The notes under the pieces were generated by a model. It searched no databases. It had not been told where the DNA came from and saw only the letters and a program-made list of their open reading frames with translations. A program made the translations under genes and the position numbers. A stretch of DNA of 64,000 bases from Desulforhopalus singaporensis (lineage in GTDB: Bacteria; Desulfobacterota; Desulfobulbia; Desulfobulbales; Desulfocapsaceae), in the NCBI RefSeq assembly GCF_900104445.1, contig NZ_FNJI01000023.1:1-64000 (forward strand), in the 5' to 3' direction. Positions 16,109 through 24,419 of the stretch are shown here, piece by piece. How positions within the stretch are numbered: the stretch's first letter is position 1; every line of letters starts with the position of its first letter.

Positions 16109-16891
16109 ATGAACAGCATTGAAATGTTACGCGAATTTTTAAAAGACACGATCAGGCTGAAAATAGATTTTCGCACAAGCGACCAGAGCCGAGGCGTGCC
16201 GATGCCGCCCATGGAGCAACCAACACGTTCTGACCAGGTTCGCATAGCTCTTGCCGACCCGCTATCTTTTCTACCTCTTGGAGCAAAAACCCCGGTGAGC
16301 GAGGCTATAGCCAGGCGCAGATCAAGACGTAATTTCAGCGAGACCCCTCTGACCCTCGAACAACTCTCCTTTCTGCTCTGGGCAACCCAGGGACAGCGAC
16401 AGCCGGAGAAGAAAACACCGCATTTCAGGACGGTTCCATCGGCAGGCGCACGCCACAGCTTCGAGACCTTCCTGTTTATAAACCGGGTCAACAGTGTGAC
16501 GCCGGGTCTCTACAGATTCCTTCCCCTTTCCAATGAACTGGCTCTGCACTACAAGACCGACGAGACCATAGAGAGCACCTTGTCAGCTGCGGTTTTAGGC
16601 CAGAGTTTCGTTGCCAGGGCGGCGGCCGTATTCGTCTGGACCACCATCCCCTACCGGATGGAATGGCGATACCGGGAGGCTGCGCACCGAGTGATACTCA
16701 TCGATGCCGGTCACGTGTGCCAGAACCTCTACCTGGCGGCCGAATCAATCGGGGTCGGAACATGTGCCATCGCCGCCTACGACCAGCAGGCCATGGACAG
16801 GCTGCTGGGCGTTGACGGCGAGGACCAGTTCACCGTATATCTCGCCCCCGTTGGCAAAACCGTAAACAATGAAGAACACAACCAATCATAA
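16109..16891 (+). CDS. SagB/ThcOx-type nitroreductase-fold oxidoreductase
   Basis: A 260-residue flavin oxidoreductase of the nitroreductase superfamily, SagB/ThcOx branch. Visible blocks are EAIARRRSRRNFSETPLTLEQLSFLLWATQG near the N-terminus (FMN phosphate and ribityl contacts), the VPSAGARHSFETF strand, and HVCQNLYLAAESIGVGTCAI in the second half. Members dehydrogenate azoline rings in peptide natural products, but many are stand-alone redox enzymes. No precursor peptide or cyclodehydratase gene is near. GAGGGGG precedes the ATG. The next gene, another nitroreductase, starts 23 bases after the stop, so they form an operon. Confidence 0.82.
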   Translation: MNSIEMLREFLKDTIRLKIDFRTSDQSRGVPMPPMEQPTRSDQVRIALADPLSFLPLGAKTPVSEAIARRRSRRNFSETPLTLEQLSFLLWATQGQRQPEKKTPHFRTVPSAGARHSFETFLFINRVNSVTPGLYRFLPLSNELALHYKTDETIESTLSAAVLGQSFVARAAAVFVWTTIPYRMEWRYREAAHRVILIDAGHVCQNLYLAAESIGVGTCAIAAYDQQAMDRLLGVDGEDQFTVYLAPVGKTVNNEEHNQS

Positions 16892-16914
16892 AACAACTTT
16901 ATCAGGAGCGCCCC

Positions 16915-17730
16915 ATGCTGAGTATTAATCCCGAATTATGCAACAAAGACAGCTTGTGTGTCGATGAGTGTCCGGCATCAATCATAACAATGACAGAGGA
17001 CACCGGTCTTCCCGAGATAAAAGATGAAGCCCGGGACTGTTGCATCCACTGCGGCCATTGCGTGGCGGTCTGCCCCAGGGGAGCCCTCGACCACGAGACC
17101 GTCTCCCTCAAGAACTGCCCGCCAATCGCAAAGGAAAAGGTTATTGACAGCGAACAGGCCGTCCAGTTTCTACGCTCGCGAAGATCAGTCAGAAAATTCA
17201 AAAACAGGCCGGTAGCCCCGGACGTTATCGAGAACCTGATACAAGTTGCAGCCTACGCCCCCAGCGGCTCCAATATGCAGCCGGTTGAATGGGCGGTCTT
17301 CAGCGACCGCCACCAATTAAGAGAACTCTCGGAACTTACCGTCGACTGGATGCGCCACCTCGTCAGGGAATCCCCCGAAAACACTCCGCCTTACATGCCA
17401 AGACTTATCAAAGGATGGGAAAACGGCCAGGACAGCGTTCTCAGGGACGCCCCGGTGGTGATTGTTGCCATGGCGGACAAGAGCGCGAGAATCGGTCAGA
17501 TAGACACCACCATAAGCCTCACATATCTCGACCTGGTGGCCCCAGCTTTCGGCCTTGGAACCTGCTGGGCAGGGATTCTCCAGGGCGCCATGCTCAACTG
17601 GCCCGCCGTCAAGCAGGCTATGGGAATTTCTGAAGACTACCCTTTTCACTATCCGCTGATGGTCGGCTACAACAAGCACCGTTACTATCGGCTTCCCGAG
17701 AGAAAACCACCGGTCATCACCTGGAAATAG
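16915..17730 (+). CDS. Ferredoxin-nitroreductase fusion protein
   Basis: A 271-residue fusion of an N-terminal 2[4Fe-4S] ferredoxin (CNKDSLCVDECP and CCIHCGHCVAVCP, residues about 8-55) to a nitroreductase-fold FMN domain (RSRRSVRKFKNRPV near residue 85, YAPSGSNMQPVEW, LAPAFGLGTCWAG). This architecture is common in strict anaerobes and allows ferredoxin-linked electron delivery to the flavin. Substrate unknown. It is the second gene of a two-gene operon with the SagB-type protein, ends in TAG, and is convergent with the sigma-54 activator gene. Confidence 0.87.
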   Translation: MLSINPELCNKDSLCVDECPASIITMTEDTGLPEIKDEARDCCIHCGHCVAVCPRGALDHETVSLKNCPPIAKEKVIDSEQAVQFLRSRRSVRKFKNRPVAPDVIENLIQVAAYAPSGSNMQPVEWAVFSDRHQLRELSELTVDWMRHLVRESPENTPPYMPRLIKGWENGQDSVLRDAPVVIVAMADKSARIGQIDTTISLTYLDLVAPAFGLGTCWAGILQGAMLNWPAVKQAMGISEDYPFHYPLMVGYNKHRYYRLPERKPPVITWK

Positions 17731-17931
17731 CGAATTGAAGCGAACCTCGATCGGGACAATAGCGCCAAGACACCACAAATACTGTTGCACCAAAACGCAA
17801 CCACCAGTCAAGCGGCGGTTTTATCCGCTTTCGCCGTTAATCTCTACGCAGCAGATCAACCACAAGAGAGACAGCGTGCGCATGACCGACCTCCTCACCG
17901 GGGTTCAGGGTTCACCAGCACGTTGTCGAGT

Positions 17932-17960
17932 CCGGAACCGTTTTCCACCAGCGGTTCCGG
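17932..17960. terminator. Hairpin between convergent genes
   Basis: CCGGAACCG (17932-17940) and CGGTTCCGG (17952-17960) form a perfect 9-bp stem with an 11-base loop. It lies between the nitroreductase gene and the 3' end of the convergent regulator. It lacks a clear T-run on either side. Confidence 0.35.
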
Positions 17961-18008
17961 GCGCCGCAGCCGCGCTGTCGCCAAATGGTCGCCACCGCCG
18001 GGCCCCGG

Positions 18009-20048
18009 CTATTTTTTCTGCTGCTCCAGCAACCTTGACAATCCATGTTTTTTCACCCTGCGCATCACCGCCGACTGACTCATGTTGAGCGCTGAAGCCA
18101 CCATCCTTGTGGACTTGTGTTTCTTGATGGCGTCGGAAAGCAATCTTATCTCAAACAGAGCCACCTGCTCCTCAAAATCGTACTCACTTTCATCGGTGAC
18201 ACCCTGCATGTTGTTATCCGGGCGCGGTGCGGTCTGTAATTCGTGAACAATCATTTCATCGAGCAAATCATCTTCACTGAGAACGACCACCTTATTGACA
18301 AGATTTCTCAATTCCCTGACATTTCCCGGAAAATCATAATGCTGAAGAATCTTGTACCCTTTTGACGATATTTTCCGGTTGAGACCGTACTGTTTATTGT
18401 ACCTCGTCAGGAAATGATTTATCAGCGGGAGTATATCTTCAGGCCTCTCCTTGAGTGAAGGAAGTTTTATCGGGAAGGTATTAAGCCGGAAGAACAGATC
18501 CCGGCGAAACCTCTTCTTCTCGATCAGATCATGAAGAACGGCGTTTGTAGCGGCCACCACCATACATTCTATCCTGATCGGCCGCACGCCCCCCAGGTGC
18601 ATTATCTCTTTTTCATCAAGACATTTGAGCAGCTTGGCCTGGACGGTAACCGGCATCTCACCGATCTCATCAAGAAACATGGTTCCCCCCTGGGCAAGCT
18701 CAAACAGTCCCGCCTTGCCTTCATCCTTGGCACCCGTGAACGCGCCCTTTTCATAGCCGAACAACTCGGCCTCAAGCAGACTTTCAGGCAACGCGGCACA
18801 GTTGATCTGGACAAAAGGCCTATTACTGCCGCCGCTTATTTCATGAATAAATTTGGCGATGCGGCTTTTCCCCGTGCCCGAATCACCGGTTATCAGGATA
18901 TTGGAAACATTTCTTCTCGAGAGCTTTATTGCGGTGAGAAGCAGCTGCTCCATCTCCGGACTGTGGGCGACAAAATTCCTCCCCTTGGTCTTCAGAAGGT
19001 TCAACTCGGTAAGCTCGGCCCTCATCCGTTTGCTCAGCGAAAGCGATTCGTTCAGCGCCTCTGTCTTGTTCCTTACCTGGGCTTCAAGCTTTCTGTTTGC
19101 CTCCAGCAGCGCCTCTTCCATCTTGCGCATTTCTGTTATGTCGAGGTGGGTACCGACAACCCGTACAAACTTATTATTCTCGTCCCTGTTGACCACTACC
19201 GCGCGAGACAGAATCCACCGGTAATCACCGCTTTTGGTCCGAAGCCTGTAGGTAGAGCGATAACTGTCTTTGCGTTTTTCAACCACGTCGCGGAAACTCT
19301 GGACCGCCTTTTTCCTGTCGTCGGGGTGCAGCAGCTGCACCCAGCTCGCCTGGGTCCCGGAAAATGCGTTATCCCTATATCCGAGCATTTTGAAATATCG
19401 CGGGCTGAGATACCCTTCGTCCTTGAAATAATCAAAATCCCACAATCCTTCGTCCGAAGCGTTTAACGCATAGTTGAGCCGCTCTTCATTCTTTCTCACC
19501 TTATCTTCCGCACGCTTATGCTTATCGATATTCTGCATTATGGAACAGATGGCATAAATCCTGCCGTGTTCGTCCTTTATCGGCGAGGTGGAAACCAGCA
19601 CCCACAATTCGGTACCGTCCCGCCTTCGCAGAAGCAACTCAACATTTCTTGAGATTTTCACCTGCGCCGAAGAGCGAAAGGAAGGCAGATCATTGAGCAG
19701 CCACAGATGGTTATCGTCCTGATAACACGCCCAGCCCTTATCGCTGCCGTAAAGATTAAAATAATTCTGACCAACAAGCTGTTCCGCTGAAAGCCCGATT
19801 ATCTTTTCCATCTCCAGGTTGGCCTTGAGGATTTCTCCGCTGACACTCCCCCAGATCAGAACCCCAATGGGCAACTGCTCAAGTGTCAGCTTAGCAAGGG
19901 CCGGCTTGGATCCGGAGATTTCAAGGCGCAGTTTCAGTTTTCCAAGCTCGTCGCGCAGCACCTTGTTGTCGGCCACCAGGCTTTTCACTTTCTGTTTCAG
20001 CACCATATTCGTGTCTATATGATTTTCCCGCAATGACACGCCCATCAT
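18009..20048 (-). CDS. PAS-domain sigma-54-dependent activator with TyrR-type HTH (regulator 1)
   Basis: A 679-residue bacterial enhancer-binding protein. In order: a short coiled-coil (about 14-45), a PAS domain (about 50-160), a second PAS/PAC domain (about 180-310), a linker coiled-coil, the AAA+ domain (Walker A GDSGTGKS, sigma-54-contact loop GAFTGA, Walker B LFLDEIGEMP, arginine finger region), and a C-terminal TyrR/Fis-like HTH (TRMVASALNMSQSAVMRRVKKHGL). There is no receiver domain, so PAS ligands or redox state likely set activity. It is divergent from the BCCT/mttB gene run. The shared intergenic region holds six repeats of a 7-mer and two sigma-54 promoters, which I infer to be its targets. 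It ends in TAG. Confidence 0.92.
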   Translation of the reverse strand: MMGVSLRENHIDTNMVLKQKVKSLVADNKVLRDELGKLKLRLEISGSKPALAKLTLEQLPIGVLIWGSVSGEILKANLEMEKIIGLSAEQLVGQNYFNLYGSDKGWACYQDDNHLWLLNDLPSFRSSAQVKISRNVELLLRRRDGTELWVLVSTSPIKDEHGRIYAICSIMQNIDKHKRAEDKVRKNEERLNYALNASDEGLWDFDYFKDEGYLSPRYFKMLGYRDNAFSGTQASWVQLLHPDDRKKAVQSFRDVVEKRKDSYRSTYRLRTKSGDYRWILSRAVVVNRDENNKFVRVVGTHLDITEMRKMEEALLEANRKLEAQVRNKTEALNESLSLSKRMRAELTELNLLKTKGRNFVAHSPEMEQLLLTAIKLSRRNVSNILITGDSGTGKSRIAKFIHEISGGSNRPFVQINCAALPESLLEAELFGYEKGAFTGAKDEGKAGLFELAQGGTMFLDEIGEMPVTVQAKLLKCLDEKEIMHLGGVRPIRIECMVVAATNAVLHDLIEKKRFRRDLFFRLNTFPIKLPSLKERPEDILPLINHFLTRYNKQYGLNRKISSKGYKILQHYDFPGNVRELRNLVNKVVVLSEDDLLDEMIVHELQTAPRPDNNMQGVTDESEYDFEEQVALFEIRLLSDAIKKHKSTRMVASALNMSQSAVMRRVKKHGLSRLLEQQKK

Positions 20049-20104
20049 TCACCCATTCTGTTGATATTATTATAGAGAGCACCGCAACCCGGAACAAACC
20101 GAAA

Positions 20105-20628
20105 TCGACTCAAAACCAACCACAAGACACTGTTTATACTAGACAAAAACAACAAGCCATCGGCGAATCGACTCCGACTCTCATTATCTTATTGTTCTAT
20201 CATGTCTTTAAAAAAAAATCATCACTTTCGACTCAAGACAGTCCGATATTGCAAAGTTGCCACCAGCCCCATGGCAACACAACCTGTTATGCCGCGAATC
20301 GCAGACTCACCCTGGCACATATTCTGCAAAGATCCATCTGTGCCGCCCCCTGCACAATCTCATGCAAAAAACAGGAGGATAACAAAACGCAAAAGAGTTC
20401 TGCCGGCAATGGCTGCAATTCTCACCCCCCCTCTATCAAGCCGAACACAACCGCATCGCCGCCACCCAACAACACAGACCCTGTCTGTTGAGTCGATATC
20501 ACCTCGCCACAACAGCTATACTGCTGTTTTAATGCATTTTTCAAAAACAAACAACAAGAGTCGATATCGCCTCTCTGCAACTATTCGATTTTTTGCACTT
20601 TTTATATTTTTCGGGTCGTTTTCGACTC
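20105..20628. promoter_or_regulatory. Six-copy TCGACTC/GAGTCGA enhancer cluster, two triplets
   Basis: Exact copies of TCGACTC lie at 20105, 20168, 20228 and 20622, and the reverse complement GAGTCGA at 20490 and 20558. A near copy (TCGACTTC) lies at 20685. The first three are spaced about 60 bases and end 78 bases before the sigma-54 element at 20313. The last three are spaced 64-68 bases and end 86 bases before the element at 20715. The two GAGTCGA copies continue as TATC-R-CCTC. Inferred upstream activating sites for the divergent PAS/sigma-54 regulator. The 756-base gap 20049-20804 carries no gene I can support. Confidence 0.65.
20313..20328 (+). promoter_or_regulatory. Sigma-54 (-24/-12) promoter-like element P1
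   Basis: TGGCAC-N5-CTGCA has GG and GC elements with the exact 10-base separation required by sigma-54. The predicted start is near 20339. No gene begins before 20805, so it would give a leader of about 465 bases or a non-coding transcript. Confidence 0.55.
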
Positions 20629-20714
20629 GTAAATTCTTTTCCAACAACGGGCAACAGATTTCCACACAACAGCAACCTCCCGTTTCGACTTCAATTATTT
20701 TCATTTCTTTTATC

Positions 20715-20730
20715 TGGCACAATTATTGAT
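20715..20730 (+). promoter_or_regulatory. Sigma-54 (-24/-12) promoter-like element P2
   Basis: TGGCAC-N5-TTGAT keeps the -24 element and the spacing, but has GA instead of GC at -12. The predicted start near 20741 leaves a 64-base leader before the BCCT start. Confidence 0.45.
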
Positions 20731-20804
20731 TACTAAAAGGCAAACAAGCTTCACCAGTTGAAATGCAGTTAAACCAAAAACCACATTAAAACGGGGAGGA
20801 AACA

Positions 20805-22376
20805 GTGCAGGAAATGAAAGACACAGAAAATTTGTCTGGTCTCAAGAAAATCCTTGGCGACTATGACGAAAAAATTCTCTATCCGGTAATCGGATTGCTG
20901 GCGATCATTCTTACATCTATCCTGGTCGACTCCAAAGGTACCCAGAAAATCTTTGACTCGATCAACCAATGGCTGATTTTCAACTTCAGCTCCGGATTTC
21001 TCATTGGCGTAACCGCAGTTCTCTTTTTTGCGCTATGGGTCGGAATGAGCAAGTACGGAGACATGAGGCTGGGCAAGGACGACGATCGTCCGGAGTTCAG
21101 CTTTATCGCCTGGGTAGCAATGATGTTCAGTGCAGGATTCGGACTCTCTACCCTTACCTGGTGTGCGGCAGAACCTCTTTACCACCTTTTTCAATCTTCA
21201 TACACCGTCGATGCCGGAACGGCAGGCACCCCTGCGGGTATTCCCAAGGCAATGCTCTTAACCGTATTTGACTGGGGCATCCACGGCTGGGCCCTTTTTG
21301 CCGTGGGCGGTCTTGCCATCGCGTTCCCTGCCTACCGACTTGGTAAACCGATGAATCTGGGCATCGGGTTGTACGGAATCTTAAAGGACAAGTCCCAGAC
21401 CGGATTCTGGGGCAAACTGACCGACGTGCTTGGGGTTATCTCCACCCTGGGCGGCAACGGTGCTTCCCTTGGCTTTGGTATACTATCCATTGCATACGGA
21501 ATTAAGCATATTACCGGGGTCGAACTCGGTTCCGCGGGTACCTTCGTCGCCATGCTGATGATCATCGCCGCATTTACGTTGTCGGCAGTGAGTGGTGTCA
21601 AAAGAGGAATACGGATACTGAGCCTTATCAACATCTACCTTGGCCTGGGAATGCTTATCTGGCTGCTGCTGACCGGCCCCACCACCTACCTGCTCAGCCT
21701 TTTCACCCAGACTCTCGGGGAATACATCAGCAGTATCGTGAGCATGTCGTTCTGGTCAGACGCCGGCAATTTTGCCGACGGCCAGTACCAGCAACGCAGC
21801 TGGCTCAACTGGTGGGTTATTTTCTACTGGCTCTGGTGGGTAAGCTACATTCCGTTCTGCAGCGGCTTCATCGCCAGGATCTCCAAAGGGCGCACCATCC
21901 GCGAATACATCCTCGGAACCACCCTGGTCCCGGTTCTTATGACCATGGCCCTGTTCGTTATCTGGGGCGGAAACTCCGCGTATCTTGAGGTTACCAAGGC
22001 AGCACCGATGTGGGACAACGTTCAGCAGAACCTGGGCAGCGCCCTTTACGTCCTGCTCGAGCAATTTCCCATGGGCGGCCTGCTCGGCGTACTGGTGTTC
22101 TTCAGCGTGGTAGTGTTCGGGGTAACCACTAGCGACTCCGCATCCTACTTTATCTCCATGCAGGTCTCCAAAGGGAACCCGGACCCCAAAATTTCCATGA
22201 GGATACTCTGGGGCTGCCTCCTTGGTGGAGCCGCGATGCTCCTGCTTGCAACCGGCAAGCTCAACGCGCTCAAAGCCATGGCGATAGTTGCCGGCGCTCC
22301 ATTCTTCTTTGTGGTGATCGCCTATATGATATCGATTGTTAAAATGCTGCGAATGGCAGCAAGGGACGAACTCTGA
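20805..22376 (+). CDS. BCCT-family betaine/carnitine/choline transporter
   Basis: A 523-residue 12-helix inner-membrane carrier of the BCCT family, which imports quaternary ammonium compounds. The glycine-rich helix around SAGFGLSTLTWCAAEPLYH and the tryptophan box FYWLWWVSYIPF followed by RISKGRTIREYI are diagnostic. The short C-terminus argues for a catabolic rather than an osmoregulated BetP-like carrier. The start is GTG at 20805 behind GGGGAGGA; an ATG three codons later is less well spaced. It is the first gene of the run with methyltransferase, CoA transferase and flavoenzyme, so the import substrate is likely the quaternary amine they consume. A long hairpin separates it from the next gene. 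Confidence 0.92.
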   Translation: MQEMKDTENLSGLKKILGDYDEKILYPVIGLLAIILTSILVDSKGTQKIFDSINQWLIFNFSSGFLIGVTAVLFFALWVGMSKYGDMRLGKDDDRPEFSFIAWVAMMFSAGFGLSTLTWCAAEPLYHLFQSSYTVDAGTAGTPAGIPKAMLLTVFDWGIHGWALFAVGGLAIAFPAYRLGKPMNLGIGLYGILKDKSQTGFWGKLTDVLGVISTLGGNGASLGFGILSIAYGIKHITGVELGSAGTFVAMLMIIAAFTLSAVSGVKRGIRILSLINIYLGLGMLIWLLLTGPTTYLLSLFTQTLGEYISSIVSMSFWSDAGNFADGQYQQRSWLNWWVIFYWLWWVSYIPFCSGFIARISKGRTIREYILGTTLVPVLMTMALFVIWGGNSAYLEVTKAAPMWDNVQQNLGSALYVLLEQFPMGGLLGVLVFFSVVVFGVTTSDSASYFISMQVSKGNPDPKISMRILWGCLLGGAAMLLLATGKLNALKAMAIVAGAPFFFVVIAYMISIVKMLRMAARDEL

Positions 22377-22391
22377 CCGGAGTTCCTTCAA

Positions 22392-22465
22392 CAGGTGGCC
22401 GCACCCCCCAAAGGCTCTGCTTGCTAAAGCAGCGCAGGGTAACAAGGCCACCTGATAATATTTTT
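22392..22465 (+). terminator. Nested hairpin with T-run between the BCCT and mttB-like genes
   Basis: CAGGTGGCC (22392-22400) pairs perfectly with GGCCACCTG (22446-22454). Inside, CTGCTT/AAGCAG (22417-22432) makes a second stem. ATAATATTTTT follows. It may partly terminate BCCT transcription, or act as a processing or stability element giving different transporter and enzyme levels. Confidence 0.5.
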
Positions 22466-22495
22466 ACGCATAGTTAGAAGTTTTTGGAGAAGACA

Positions 22496-23977
22496 ATGGC
22501 AAGAAGGCATTTAAGAGCGGGTTTCAATGAATTTACCGGAGTCGGGTTACAGCTTTTTACCGATCAGGAGCTTGAGGCAATCCACACGGCAACCCTGCAG
22601 GTGTTGCGGCGTACCGGAGTCAAGATAGAGTCGGAGGAAGCTCTGGAACTTTTTGACGGAGCAGGAGCCCAGGTCACCAGGTACAACGGTTACGGAATTG
22701 TCAAGATTCCAGATTACCTGACCGAAGATGCAATCCGCTCCGCCCCGAGAACGGGAATCTACTACGGCAGACGCCCCGAAGACGACTACATGACCGACGG
22801 CAACCGCACCTCATTTACCGCCGGTTTCGGTGAACATGTTAAAATCATTGACCTTGAGACCAGACAGATAAGACCGACCACCAAACAGGACCTGGCAGAC
22901 ATCACCAGGATCCAGGACAGCATGGACGTGATCTCCATTGTTGAACGGGCGGCATGTTCGGGGGACCAGCTCCCCGAATCCCAGTCGGTTCACAACTATG
23001 AGGCAATGGTCAACAACACCAGCAAACACTGTTTTCTCGGATTCAACGGCGGCAGGAACGCCAGAAAGATAATCGAGATTGCAAAGGTTGCCGCAGGCGG
23101 GGAAAAAGAGTTCCAGAACCGTCCGATCGTAACAGGCTTCGTCTGCCCGAGCAGTCCGCTGACCATGGTCAGGGAGTGTTGCGAATCGATCATTGAATCT
23201 GCCCGCGGCGGGGTTGGCATCGCCTCGATCCCCATGTCGCTTTCAGGTGCATCTTCACCAGCCTCACTGGCCGGTGTCGTTGTGCAGCACAATGCCGAAG
23301 TGCTCAGCTCCCTTATCCTTTCCCAACTGGCAAGAAAGGGGACGCCATTTACCTACTGCGGATGTTCTACCATCATGGACCTGCGCCTTTCCACCTCTCC
23401 TGTCGGGATACCGGAAATGGCCATCCTGAGTGCAGCGTGGGCCAAGATTGCCCAATATTACCAGCTACCCTGCCTGGTCGGGGGATGTGCGTCAGACAGT
23501 AAGCTAGCCGACGCTCAGATGGCTTACGATTTCTCCCTCACCGCAACAACAGCGGCCCTTGCGGGCGCCAACATGATCTTCGGCCTTGGCGCCATCGATT
23601 CTGTTATCACCTTCGACTACGCCGCCATGATAACCGGTGCCGAGCAGGGGGAAAGGATCCTCAAGACCATGGAAGGGATCAGCCTGTCGGACGACGACAT
23701 GGTGCTTGACCTCATCCATGAGGCGGGCCCCGGCGGAGAATACATGACCAAGAAACACACATTTGAGCGGTGCCGCTCTATGTCGCAGGCGAAACTGTTC
23801 GATAGGCGCAACCGTGACAACTGGCTCAAGACTACCGGCGGCAAGGATCTCAGTGAGAGGGCTTACGAAAAAGCCAAGGAGCTTATAGCCAAGCACGAGG
23901 TATTTGCCTTGGAGGAAACCAGAGCCAGCGAGATTCGTCGAATTGTCGACGACTACGATCGCGAGCTCAAGGGCTAA
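22496..23977 (+). CDS. MttB-superfamily methyltransferase without pyrrolysine (MtgB/MtcB-like)
   Basis: A 493-residue member of the trimethylamine methyltransferase family (COG5598), a TIM-barrel enzyme that moves a methyl group from a quaternary amine to a cognate corrinoid protein. It has no in-frame UAG. By alignment with the Pyl-containing paralogue at 29273, the Pyl site in SYISGG-Pyl-SDSKLLDAQ corresponds to LVGGCASDSKLADAQ here, with Ala at the Pyl position. Non-Pyl members studied elsewhere demethylate glycine betaine, proline betaine, carnitine or butyrobetaine. The ATG at 22496 follows TTGGAGAAG; an upstream in-frame TTG overlaps that ribosome site. No corrinoid protein gene is adjacent. 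Confidence 0.9.
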   Translation: MARRHLRAGFNEFTGVGLQLFTDQELEAIHTATLQVLRRTGVKIESEEALELFDGAGAQVTRYNGYGIVKIPDYLTEDAIRSAPRTGIYYGRRPEDDYMTDGNRTSFTAGFGEHVKIIDLETRQIRPTTKQDLADITRIQDSMDVISIVERAACSGDQLPESQSVHNYEAMVNNTSKHCFLGFNGGRNARKIIEIAKVAAGGEKEFQNRPIVTGFVCPSSPLTMVRECCESIIESARGGVGIASIPMSLSGASSPASLAGVVVQHNAEVLSSLILSQLARKGTPFTYCGCSTIMDLRLSTSPVGIPEMAILSAAWAKIAQYYQLPCLVGGCASDSKLADAQMAYDFSLTATTAALAGANMIFGLGAIDSVITFDYAAMITGAEQGERILKTMEGISLSDDDMVLDLIHEAGPGGEYMTKKHTFERCRSMSQAKLFDRRNRDNWLKTTGGKDLSERAYEKAKELIAKHEVFALEETRASEIRRIVDDYDRELKG

Positions 23978-24419
23978 CACACCCGGGAGCCTGCTGCAGC
24001 TGCTTCTTTTTGCTTTTTTGTCGGCGGGCTCCTACACTAAAATAAGAGAAACGGATCAAAGAAAATAATCATAAAAAAGAATTTACTGCCGGATTTGGGC
24101 TGCGACCAAAAAAGCGATACGAAAATGACACTCCCCCACCCGTGACACCAACAGTATCGCTTTCTGAGTCGTCGGGAAGGTTTGTTTTTCCCGGGCGCCG
24201 GGTATCTCCCGTTCTCCGTTGATACCTGGCGTTTCCCCCCCAAAAAACGGCAACCGAAAAGATAATTATTTTTTTAAGCTGCGCAATTTTAAAATTATTT
24301 AAGCAGACCAGCTGCAACCTACACCGACAGATAACAAGTTTTAAAGGCTGCACCATGGCAGCCTGATGAAAATTACCGGACACAATCATCGATCAAATTA
24401 CACCACTCAGGAGTTGAAG
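23978..24419. other. 442-base intergenic stretch with a hairpin
   Basis: No gene is supported. CGCCGGGTATC (24196-24206) pairs with GATACCTGGCG (24221-24231), 11 bp with one G-U pair, followed by TTTCCCCCCC and an AT-rich tract. GGAGCC/GGCTCC (about 23989 and 24026) flank a T-rich loop just after the methyltransferase stop and may aid termination. I found no sigma-54 promoter match here. Confidence 0.35.

Noticed and set aside
16109-17730. SagB-type gene as part of a thiazole/oxazole peptide cluster
   Set aside because: No cyclodehydratase, precursor peptide or leader peptidase is nearby. The partner gene is an ordinary ferredoxin-nitroreductase.
20202-20729. A 175-codon open frame in the BCCT upstream region
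   Set aside because: Its predicted protein is low-complexity, has no ribosome site, and overlaps the repeated enhancer sites and both sigma-54 elements. It is best seen as chance.
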